From positions 46,309 through 110,308 of the forward strand of contig JAHCBB010000014.1 in assembly GCA_019634635.1 (NCBI GenBank): a stretch of 64,000 bases of DNA, in the 5' to 3' direction. Position numbers and translations under genes: made by a program. The notes beneath the pieces are model-generated. The model ran no database searches and had not been told where the DNA came from. It saw only the letters and a list, made by a program, of their open reading frames with translations. The stretch is from Verrucomicrobiia bacterium (GTDB lineage: Bacteria > Verrucomicrobiota > Verrucomicrobiia > Limisphaerales > UBA9464). Positions 51,453 to 61,500 of the stretch are shown here, in pieces (position 1 is the stretch's first letter; the number at the start of each line of letters is the position of its first letter).

Positions 51453-52958
51453 ATGGACGGACTTCTCCATCTGGATCTGCTGGTGCAACTGCTGCCCGAG
51501 GTCGCCCTCGTGCTCACGGCGCTGACGGTGCTGATCCTCGATGTGCGCGGCGCCCCACATCACCCGCCCGGGGAACGTATGCGCCGGGCGGCATGGGGAA
51601 GCGCCGCCGGCCTGGTTCTGGCCATCGCCCTGCTCAGGCTGCACCTCGCCTCGGGGGATGCCCCCGCCGGCACCTTTGTCCTGGAGGGCCCCACCCAGTT
51701 CCTGAAGCAGCTCGTTCTGCTGATGACCCTGGCGACGGTCCTGCTCGCGGTGCCGGCCCGGTTCACCACCCACATTGGTGAATTCTTTGCGTTGCTGCTT
51801 CTGGCCGCGGTCGGTCTGCTGCTCCTCGCCGGCACGGAAAACCTGCTCATGCTCTTCGTCGCGCTGGAGCTCGTGGCGTTGTCGCTCTACGTGTTGACCG
51901 CGCTGAACGAGCGCCTCCCCGAGGCGACCGAGGCCGCGCTGAAATACTTCCTCCTCGGCGGCGTGGCGGCGGCGCTGACCCTGTTCGGCCTCAGCCTCCT
52001 GTATGGCCTGACCGGTTCGCTTCAGATCCCGGTGATCGGCGCGCGGCTCGCCACGGGTCCGGCCGGGCCGCTGGCCTGGGCGGCGATCGTCCTCACACTT
52101 TCCGGCTTGGGATTCAAGGTGGCCGTCGCGCCGTTCCACTTCTGGACCCCCGACGTGTATCAGGGAGCGCCGACACCGGCGGCCGCATTCATCGCCACAG
52201 GCTCCAAGGTGGTCGGATTTCTGCTGTTGCTTCGCGTGGTCCATTCCGGCTTCGGCGAGGCAACCGCCGGCCATGCCGGCGGCTGGCCCTGGCGGCCGGG
52301 ATGGCTTCCCGTGATCGCCGCGCTTGCGGTCGCCTCAATGCTGGTTGGCAACCTGACGGCGCTCCGGCAGTCGGATCTCCGCCGCCTGCTGGCCTACTCC
52401 GCCGTGGCCCAGGCCGGATACGGAGTGCTGGGCCTGCTGGATCCCGCCCCGGAGTCCCGTGGCGCCGTTCTCTATTTCGCCGTCACCTATGCGATCGCTG
52501 TTCTCGGTGCCTTCGGCGTCATCGGAGTCCTGGAGTCGGCCGGCGAGGCCCCGACGCTCGGCGGGGTTTCCGGACTCATGCGCCGCTCCCCGTTGCTGGC
52601 CGCCTGCCTTGGCGTGTTTCTGTTGTCCCTTGCCGGCATCCCGCCACTGTCCGGATTTTTCGGGAAGTTCTTCGTGTTTGTCGCCGCCGTGTCCCGGGGA
52701 TCCGCCATGGACCGGATCTGGATTGTGGGCGTGGCGGTCGCCACGAGCGCCATCGCCCTCTACTACTACCTTCAGGTCCTGAAACATGCGTGGGTCCTGC
52801 CCGGCGCGACCCCGCCGACCTCGTTGCGCGTCCCCACTGCCAGCGCGATCACCCTGATCGTCCTCGCGCTCCTCACCGTCCTTCTCGGCGTCGCCCCGGG
52901 GCTCCTGCTGGGCCCCCTCGGGGCCTCGTTGGATTCGGGCGCGGCCTCCCCACCCTGA
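51453..52958 (+). CDS. nuoN: NADH-quinone oxidoreductase subunit N
   Basis: A 501-residue antiporter-like subunit next to the H/J/K module. Marks: the Glu of VALELVALSLYVLTA in TM5, the TM7 Lys in KVAVAPFHFWTPDVYQGAPTP, and the TM12 Lys in GFFGKFFVFVAAV (Lys rather than Glu, as usual for N). It is the last gene of the run. It converges on purB with only 13 nt between the stops, and no hairpin was seen in that gap. Confidence 0.95.
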   Translation: MDGLLHLDLLVQLLPEVALVLTALTVLILDVRGAPHHPPGERMRRAAWGSAAGLVLAIALLRLHLASGDAPAGTFVLEGPTQFLKQLVLLMTLATVLLAVPARFTTHIGEFFALLLLAAVGLLLLAGTENLLMLFVALELVALSLYVLTALNERLPEATEAALKYFLLGGVAAALTLFGLSLLYGLTGSLQIPVIGARLATGPAGPLAWAAIVLTLSGLGFKVAVAPFHFWTPDVYQGAPTPAAAFIATGSKVVGFLLLLRVVHSGFGEATAGHAGGWPWRPGWLPVIAALAVASMLVGNLTALRQSDLRRLLAYSAVAQAGYGVLGLLDPAPESRGAVLYFAVTYAIAVLGAFGVIGVLESAGEAPTLGGVSGLMRRSPLLAACLGVFLLSLAGIPPLSGFFGKFFVFVAAVSRGSAMDRIWIVGVAVATSAIALYYYLQVLKHAWVLPGATPPTSLRVPTASAITLIVLALLTVLLGVAPGLLLGPLGASLDSGAASPP

Positions 52959-52971
52959 CCGGTCGGCGAGT

Positions 52972-54306
52972 TTACAGTCCGAGCAGGCGAAACCGGTGGT
53001 CCACCTCGCGGAAGTGGAACTCCAGGGAACACAAGGCCTCCAACTCCCCGGGGGCAAATTGCGCCGCCACCTCAGGATCCGACTTCAGGACCTCCAGGAA
53101 GTCCGCATCCTCCCGGCCATTGTGGCGGACCTCCCAGGTCTTCATCGCGTTGCGCTGGACCAGCTCGTAGGCCCGTTCGCGCGTCAGCCCCTTGCGAATC
53201 AGCGCCAGCAGCACCGTCTGGCTGTGCCACATCCCCAGGCTGAGCCCCAGGTTTCTCCGCATGTTCTCCGGATACACCTTCAAGCCATCCACAAGCCGAA
53301 CCAGGAGCCCGAGCATGTAGTCCAGCAGCAGGCATCCATCGGGGAAGATGATCCGCTCGACCGAACTGTGGCTGATGTCGCGCTCGTGCCACAGCGCCAC
53401 ATTCTCCATCGAGGCCACCGCATGGCCGCGCAGCACCCGGGCCAGTCCGGTCAGGCGCTCCCAGGTGATGGGGTTGCGCTTGTGCGGCATGGCGCTGCTG
53501 CCTTTCTGGCCCGGTGTGAACGGTTCCTCGGCCTCGAGGACCTCGGTCCGCTGCAGATGCCGGAATTCCACCGCCCAGTGCTCGATGCCCGCCCCGACCA
53601 GCGCAAGGGTGTTCATGAACTCCGCGTGGAGATCCCGTTGCACCACCTGTGTGGCAATCCGTGCCGGACGCAGCCCCAACCGCGCGCAGACGGCTTCCTC
53701 GACGGCGGGCGACAGGTGGGCATGCGTGCCCACGGCCCCCGACAGCTTGCCAACAGCCACCGTCTCGCGGGCCCGGAGCAACCGCTCGCGGGCACGGACA
53801 AACTCCTCATGCATCAGGGCTAGCTTGAGCCCGAAAGTGGTGGGCTCGCCGTGAATGCCGTGGCTCCGCCCGATGCAGGGCGTCCGCTGGTGCTCCCGTG
53901 CGCGCCGGGCGATCACCGGCAGCAGCTGTTCCACATCCCGCACCAGAAGGTCGGCGCTCTGGACCATCTGGACCGCGAACGCGGTATCCACGATGTCGCT
54001 GCTGGTCAGACCGAAGTGCAGCCAGCGCGATGCCGGCCCCTGGATTTGCTCCGCCACCGCGGTGGTGAAGCCGATCACGTCATGATTCAGGGTCTTCTCC
54101 AGCTCCCGGGCGCGATCCACCAGGCCTTTCAGATCCGCGTGACACCGTTCGGCGCCCGCCTGCATGGCCACAAAATCCTCCCGGGGTACCACGCCCTCCG
54201 CCACCAGGGACTCACTGGCCAGCATCTCAATCTGCAGCCAGATCCTGAGCCGGTTCTCGTCCGTCCAGATCGCCCGCATCTCGGGCCGGGTGTAACGCGG
54301 AATCAT
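52972..54306 (-). CDS. purB: Adenylosuccinate lyase
   Basis: Catalyses two fumarate-releasing steps in purine synthesis (SAICAR to AICAR and adenylosuccinate to AMP). The 444-residue protein has the superfamily signature GSSAMPHKRNP in the mobile catalytic loop, the active-site His in SRSHGIHGEPTTFG, and HFGLTSSDIVDTA near the N-terminus. It starts MIPRYTRPEM at the ATG at 54306. It is the short (about 430-residue) type found in Bacillus, not the E. coli long type. It lies 63 nt downstream of the GT9 gene on the same strand. Confidence 0.96.
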   Translation of the reverse strand: MIPRYTRPEMRAIWTDENRLRIWLQIEMLASESLVAEGVVPREDFVAMQAGAERCHADLKGLVDRARELEKTLNHDVIGFTTAVAEQIQGPASRWLHFGLTSSDIVDTAFAVQMVQSADLLVRDVEQLLPVIARRAREHQRTPCIGRSHGIHGEPTTFGLKLALMHEEFVRARERLLRARETVAVGKLSGAVGTHAHLSPAVEEAVCARLGLRPARIATQVVQRDLHAEFMNTLALVGAGIEHWAVEFRHLQRTEVLEAEEPFTPGQKGSSAMPHKRNPITWERLTGLARVLRGHAVASMENVALWHERDISHSSVERIIFPDGCLLLDYMLGLLVRLVDGLKVYPENMRRNLGLSLGMWHSQTVLLALIRKGLTRERAYELVQRNAMKTWEVRHNGREDADFLEVLKSDPEVAAQFAPGELEALCSLEFHFREVDHRFRLLGL

Positions 54307-54369
54307 GCGGCGGCATCAAACCGGTCGGACCGCTGCCGGGGGAAGAAAATTGAACGGATCCCGGATCGC

Positions 54370-55455
54370 TTACAGCCCTCCGAGCACCGGACGGATCGCC
54401 CCGGCCACCGCCTCCACGGTCACCGCCTCCATCTGCCGGCGGATGGCATCCGGAGTCCCCGCGATCGGCCGCCCGTCGTACCGGTAGAATTCCAGATGGC
54501 GTCCGGCCACCGCCGGATTCGGGATGCGCACCCAGTCCTCCCGCAGCGGCAAAATGCAGGGGTTGAGGGTGGGGGTCTCAATGACGAACTGGTGCGACAC
54601 CTCCATCGCGGCCGCCAGATGCATGAAGGCGGTGTCCACACTCAGAAATGCGTGCGCCCCGCCCACCAGGGCCGCGGCGTGCCGGATCGTCGGGCAGTCC
54701 GCAAACACGACCCGGCCGCCGCGCAATCGTCCGAACAGTTCCGCCTGGGCGACGCGGTCCTCAGGCCCGCCAAAAAACACCACCGGGAGTTCCGGGTGCT
54801 CGTGCTGCAACTGCGCCACCAGCGCCGCATACCGCTCCAGCGGCCAGCGGCGCAGGGCCAGGTTCTTGGTGCCGCCGGAGCCCGCGTGAATTCCCAGCCA
54901 GCGCTGCGCCATCAACCCGTGGTGACGGGCAAATTCCGAGGCCCAGGTGGTCTCCGCCGTCGTCAAGAACAGCTCGTAGGCGGGCCGCGGAAGCCGTCGC
55001 TCCACCCCGATCAGGCCCAGGAGCCGGGCATTGTTCTCCGCCGCGGACACCGAGTAGTCCTGCGGAAGGCTGTCGGTGACCAGATGGCGATCCAGCCACC
55101 CCGCATTCTCGTACGAATGGCTCAACCGCCGTTCCGCCCCGATGATGCGGGCGATGAACCGGTAGGCATGGCGCCCCTGCGGGTGCGGATTCACCGACAG
55201 GTCATAGCGCCGGCGGCGCAGCCCCAGGGCCAACCGCAGCGAGGCCCAACGCGAGGCCTTCAGGAACTGGTGCTGATGGACGGCGTCGAGATGCGGATTG
55301 CCCTCCAGCAGCGACGCCGCTCCGGGCCACATCACCAGGGCCTCCAACCGGGCCCCGGGGGCGTGCAGGCGCAACTCGTGAATCAACGGCGTTGCCAGCA
55401 GCGTGTCCCCAATGCCTGCCAGCGCGATGACCAGGATGCGTTGCACGCCCCTCAT
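54370..55455 (-). CDS. Family 9 glycosyltransferase (heptosyltransferase-like)
   Basis: A 361-residue GT-B enzyme related to ADP-heptose:LPS heptosyltransferases that build the lipopolysaccharide core. Marks: the N-terminal ILVIALAGIGDTLLATPLIHELR with the catalytic Asp in GIGDTL, GIHAGSGGTKNLALRRWP for the nucleotide-sugar phosphate, FFGGPEDRVAQ, and the SVDTAFMHLAAAM block near the C-terminus. It starts at the ATG at 55455. It lies between the giant repeat protein gene (66 nt upstream) and purB, and may modify envelope glycans. Whether the donor is ADP-heptose is not determined. Confidence 0.9.
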   Translation of the reverse strand: MRGVQRILVIALAGIGDTLLATPLIHELRLHAPGARLEALVMWPGAASLLEGNPHLDAVHQHQFLKASRWASLRLALGLRRRRYDLSVNPHPQGRHAYRFIARIIGAERRLSHSYENAGWLDRHLVTDSLPQDYSVSAAENNARLLGLIGVERRLPRPAYELFLTTAETTWASEFARHHGLMAQRWLGIHAGSGGTKNLALRRWPLERYAALVAQLQHEHPELPVVFFGGPEDRVAQAELFGRLRGGRVVFADCPTIRHAAALVGGAHAFLSVDTAFMHLAAAMEVSHQFVIETPTLNPCILPLREDWVRIPNPAVAGRHLEFYRYDGRPIAGTPDAIRRQMEAVTVEAVAGAIRPVLGGL

Positions 55456-55521
55456 CCTCGCGATGGAATCCCGGGAAGTCCATGCGCGGACGGCGGCTCC
55501 ATCCGCAACCGGAAGCCAATT

Positions 55522-58500
55522 TCATTTGCCCTGGTGGATCACGATGCTTCCAGCCCCGAGGATCTGGGGACTGGCATTGTTGAGATCGTCGGCCGCACCG
55601 AACACGTTGTCGTAAACCACGAGGCCACTGGCCCGATCCCAGATCTTCAGCCGGAACCGGTCAATGCCACCGCCGCCACTGACCTGTCCGTCGGTCGCAG
55701 TCAGCAGGAATCCGTAATCCCCCCCGTTGTTGACCTTGCCGACACCCTTGTATTGAGCGCGTGCCCCCGACACCACCAGCCAATCGTAGGCGGTGCTGTG
55801 GAACCGGAATTCCGCCGCCTGAAACTGGAACTGGGTGTCACCCGTCGGCACCTGCCTGCCCTTCTGATACCTCGAGTTGAATCCAAAGGTGGCACGGCCG
55901 GCCAGTGTCGCGTCGAACACGTAGGCGCCCGGCGGTGAGTGGATCCAGCCACCGCCCGTCACGAACCCGCCGTTCGGATCGTAGATGACCACGTACTCGA
56001 AGTTGCCTTCGCGCTCGTCGCCCTCGGCATCCACCACTCGGACGATCACCGGATACACCCCGGGCCCGCCATAGAGATGCGCGGCTGACGCCATCCCCGC
56101 CCCACCCGACACCGTCGGGATCACCGCGTTGGCGGTGCCGTCGCTCCATTCGAAGTGCACCTGCACCTCGTCTGGATCGCCCAGCACCGCAAACGCCACC
56201 GACACCTCGATCGGCTGGCCCAAAGCCACCGGACCTTCAGGCCCGTAAACTGCCTGCAACTGCGGCTGGCTCTCGAACATCCCGAACACCGTCCCTCCCA
56301 GTTCCAGGATCGTCGGCGTGCTGGTCAGGTCGAAGATCACCGTGAACCGGCCGCCCGAGATCGTCCCGTCCAGGTTGTCCGTGGTGTCCTTGGCGGGCGG
56401 CAACCTACCGCTGCTGAGCACCGGAATCCAGTTGGTCCCGTTGAAGTACCGCAGCTTCACCCGGTTCTCCATCCCGCCCCTGACCGTGGACGGGTAGTAG
56501 AAGGAGACCGTGGCGGAGACATTCGCGAGCGTCGCGGGATCCCCCACGACCTGCACGTCCACAAATGACCCGTTGTCCACTTGGAACACGGTCTCCCCCA
56601 CGGGCCGCCCGCCATAGCTGGCGGCCAGCACCGTCACCGGTTGGTCCCCGGCGTTCTCCACCGTCACGGTGGCCCCGGGTTCCCCCGCCGTCGTCGGTGC
56701 CGTGCTCACGGTCGTGGTCCCGCCCGGTTGCGACACCGTGGCGTCCACCGTACCGACGCTCTGGACCACGATGCTGAACCCGAGGGGGTCGGAGACCTGG
56801 CCATCGCCATTGACCACTTGGACCGCGGCCACGAAGATGTCCACGCCGGTCTGAAGATCGGAGGCCGGGATGGCGGCCCGCAGCTCGTTCGGCCCAAGCC
56901 AGGTGGTCGGACGCGGTGCCCCGTTCCAGTACACGCTCGCGCCTTCGAGGAAGCACCCGCCCGTCACCGTGAGCTCGAACGCCGGCCCGTTGGCGTAGGC
57001 GGCCGCGGGCGTCAGGGGGGCCAGGATCGGCGCTGAAGGCAGAACCTGGATCATCAGGGTGTCACTCGACGCGACGACGCTGCCGGCAACATCGGTGAAG
57101 ACGGTGAGCCGGGCCTGGTAAGTGCCGATCGCGAGTGCCCAGGAGACGGCGGCTTCCCCGGCCACGGTATCCAGCAGTTCTCCGTCCTCGAACAGTTCCC
57201 AAGCAAAGCGGATCGGGTCGCCGTCCGGATCCGACGAGGCGCTGCCGTCCACGGTCACCGTCGCCACGCAGTGGTGTCCGGCGAAAACGCATTGGTCGTC
57301 ACCAGCCAGGGCCACCGGCGGATGGTCGGAGACGACCACGTGCACGGTCCGAGTTGCCGTGGCATGCTGGCCGACGGCGTCCGTGACCACGTAGGTCCGA
57401 GTATAGGTTCCAGCCACGGAAGTGTTGACTGCACCGCTGGCGAACACCACCAGCGGACTGCCGCAGGTGTCGAACGCCACCGCGCCGGGGTCGTCGTAAG
57501 GTGTACCCTGCTCGTGGGTCACGGCCGCCGGCCCGTGGAGGGTGATGGTCGGAGCCGCGGGGCCGGTTTCAAGCCGGGCGATCAGCTTCCGCTGGACGCT
57601 GTTGACCGAGGAAAAGTCACCGCCGATGAGCAGCTTGCCATCCGGTTGCAAGGCTACCGTGCGAACCTGGTTGTCGGGACCATTCAGTGGATCAAAACTG
57701 GCCTCCACGCTGCCGTCGGTGAGGAGCCGCGCCACCCGCATGCGGTTCACGCCATGGACGGTCCCCATGTTGCCGCCGATCAGCAGCCGGCCGTCAGTCT
57801 GGATTGCGATGGCGAACACCGGACCCGCCACGTTGGGACTGAAGCCGGTGTCCACGCTGCCATCGTCGTTCAGCCGGGCCAGGCGGTTCCGGCTCACTCC
57901 GTTGATTGAAGTGAAGACGCCGCCCACCAGCACCTTGCCATCCGGCTGCAAGGCCAAGGCATGAACATCCTGGTTGGCGCCGGTACCCACGTCGAAGCCG
58001 GAGTCCAGGGCTCCACCGGGTTCCAAGCGGGCAATCCGGCTCCGGCTGATTCCGTCCACCGTGGTGAACGCGCCTGTGATCAGGATCTTCCCGTCGGCCC
58101 GCACCGCCACTCGGAACACGTAGTTGTCTCCGACACCCGCTCCCGGATTGAAGGACGTGTCCACGCTGCCGTCGCTGTTGAGGCGGGCGATCCGATTCCG
58201 GCCCACGCCATTGACCGAGGTGAACCAGCCGCCGACAAGTACCTTGCCATCCGGCTGCAAGGCCACGGACATGACCCGGCTGTTGGCACCCGTCCCCGGA
58301 TGAAAGGCAGCATCCACGCTGCCGTCTGGATTCAACCGTGCAATGCCCCGTCGGTTCACGCCGTTGATCGCTGTGAAGTCTCCGACCACCATCACCTTGC
58401 CGTCGGGTTGGAGGGCAACGGCATCAATGCCGCCCCCGCTGGCTCCAGTGCCGGGGAAAAAACGCAGGTCCAGACTCCCGTCGGCGTTGAGCCGGGCGAT

Positions 58501-61500
58501 TTCGTTACGGGCGACCCCGTTGATCGAGGTAAACCACCCGCAGACGACCGCCTTCCCGTCGGGCTGGACGACGATCATCCGCAGTTGATGACCGGACGTG
58601 CCCATGCTGGCGTCAAACGAAAGGTCCAACTGGCCCGGCGGCGCCCCCGGATGGAGCCGCACACCGATCGTGGTGGCGGCCGAAGCCGGATTCCAGTTGC
58701 CCAGATCGGCTGGCGTGAACGTGACCGACAGCAACTGGGCTTCGCCCAGCGGCAGGGAGGTGCCGGCGGGCGGATCGTAGGTGAGCGTGCCCGGGGCGTT
58801 CACGGTCGCGTTGAGCTGTGCCGCGCCAAGAACCGTCTGACAGTTGATGTCCGCCGGCGTCGCCCATGTTATCACCGGCGTGCCCTTGCCGGCGGTGAAG
58901 CTCACCTGGACGGACTCCGCCGCCAGATGGTTCGCATCCCCGGCCTGGTACGCCGTCAGCAGCGTGGTGCCCGCGCCCGTGATGGTCAGCGTGGTGCCAC
59001 TGACCGTGGCCACCGACGCCACCGAACTGGTCAAGGTCACCGGCAGCCCCGAGCTGGCGCTCACGGGAACCTCGAGGGGCGCGTCGCCATACACGCTCAG
59101 GGGCAGGGCCCCGAACGTGATGACTTGCGGCGCCCGCGCCACGGACAGCACGAAGGTCCCGTCCGCTGACAGCGCCGGTTCGCCGTTGTCCGTCGCCGTC
59201 ACGGTGACCGTGTACTGGCCGGTCGCGGTGGGCACACCGCCGAAGGTGCGGCTGGCAGGGTCGAACCCGATCCCCGGGGGCAGGCCATCGGCAGAGTAAG
59301 TCAGCGTCTGGCCGATGTCGGGATCAGTGAAAGCTGCTGCCGCGAGCATGGCCGAGAATTCCGCGCCATGGGTCGCCGTCAGGTCCGGCAGCGGCCCGGC
59401 CAGCATCGGCGCCTCGTTGACGTCCAGGACGTCCACGGACCAGACCGCCTCCACGAACAGCCCGCTGACATCGGTGGCGCGCACCCGGATGCTGTATCGG
59501 TTCTGCGCCTCGTAGTCGCACACCGCCGCCGTCCGCAGCTCGTTGCCGACGATGCTGAACAGCCCGTTGTCGGTGTCCCCCTCGCCGGCCACCAATGCAA
59601 AGGTGTGACTGTCCCCCAGATCCGGATCGTCGGCGGTGAACAGTCCCACCACCGTGCCGACGGGTTGGTTTTCGGGAACCGCCTGGTGGCTCAACAGAAT
59701 GACGGTGGGAGCGTGGTTTGCCGGAGCTACACTGAAGGCATAGACCGTGCCCGAATCCGCGCTGCCCCCTTGATAGGAGGTGGCGTAAAAGCGGCCGTCC
59801 CTGCCCAGGGTGAACCTCCCCCACGGATACCGAGGTTCGGTCGCAGCGAGGCCAAGGTATCGCAGGGTTTCAAAACCCTCCCCATCCTTGCGCAAACGGA
59901 ACAGGGTTCCATACCGCACCAGCGTGCCGACGCCGTATTCCCCCGCGCCCGAGGTGCTGCCGTAGAGGAAACCGTCCGGCCCCTCCATCACCGAATCCAT
60001 GTATTCACCATCCACGGGTGGGTTGAGGTGCTTGAGCACGGCAAAGCCGGTGCCGTCGGCCGCGATCCGGTAGATCGTCCCACCCCCGTAAGTTCCGCCC
60101 GCCTCAGTCGTCCCGTACAGCAGGCCGTCACTGGCCCCGAGCAGCCGGCTGGAGGGATGGGCGCCATCGGATGCGCCGTCCAGGTGTCTGAGGACTTGGA
60201 ACTGGCCGTCGTCCCGGCTGAGCCGGAAAATCGTGCCTTGCCCATGGGCGCCACCCAGGGGCGCGGTGCCATAGAGCCACCCATCCCACCCATCGGTCAA
60301 CCCACCGAACTGGCCAGATCCGTCCGTGTCCGGCTTCAAGTGGCGCAGGACCCCAAATCCGGTGCCGTCATGGTTCATCCTCCACACGGTGCCCCCCCCG
60401 TGGCTGCCGCCACCATAGGTCGTTCCATACAGGATGCCATCGCTCCCCTCGAGGACCCTGGAGAAAGGTGTTCCTCCCTCCGTCGAACCATCGAAGCTCT
60501 TCAGCACGACGTAATCGGTCCCGTCGCGTTTCAACCGGAAGACGGTGCCCATCCCGGCCGTGCCCCCGTTCCCGGTGGTGCCATACAAGAGGCCATCGCT
60601 GCCTTCGATCACAGGACCGAAGGGGTTGGCCCCATCGGGCGAATCGGCCAGGCTGCGCAGGATCTGGAAATCCGTACCATCCGCATTCAGGCTAAACACC
60701 ATGCCTTGGTTGCTTTCGCCACCAGAGATGACGGTGCCATAGAGCCGGTGGTCCGAGGCTTCGATCACCCCGCTGTTCGGATACGCCCCGCCACCCCAGT
60801 ATTTGAATACCCACTGAAGCTGAAACTCGCTGCCGTCCCGGTTCAGACGATAGAGCGTTCCGTTGTTGGAACTTCCACCATTGGACGTCAGTCCGTAGAG
60901 GACGCCGTCGCTGCCTTCAATGACCCCGCCCGCCGGAGAACTGCCGTCCGGAGCCGGACCAAACGCTTTCAGGAGCTCAAACCCGCCCGCCGGGTGGATT
61001 CGGAAGGCGGTTCCGTAACTGTCAGGACCGCTCGATCGGGTGGTGCCGTAGAGCCAGCCGTCCGTTCCCTGCTGCAGCCCCTGAACTCCTCGGCCATCCG
61101 TGGCCGACACAAAGTGGTGCAACACCGCAAACCCCGAGCCGTCCCTGTTCATCCGCCAGACGGTGCCGTCCCCCTGTGTTCCTCCCAGAAAGCCGCTGCC
61201 GTAGAGCCTGCCGTCAGCGCCTTCGACGACCGCGTCGTATAGGTAGGATCCCTCCGCGGAAGCGAACGGCTTCACCACCGCAAAGCCACTCCCGTCCTTG
61301 GTCAACCGGAACACCTTGCCTTCGGGGGATGCCATGCTCTCGCGGATCGTGCCGTAAAGGACACCGTCCGATCCCTCGATCAACGCTGCCGACGGGGCAC
61401 GCCCCTCGAACCCTCGGAGATGATGGAGCACGGCAAAGCCGGTGCCGTTGCGATGGAGCCGGAAGACCGTCCCGTTCCCCAGGACGCCCCCTGCCGAGGC

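Noticed and set aside
49977..52274. 765-residue minus-strand frame opposite nuoM2/nuoN
   Set aside because: Antisense of two clear membrane-protein genes; Gln/Glu/Gly/Arg-rich as expected from the reverse of Leu/Ala/Val codons.
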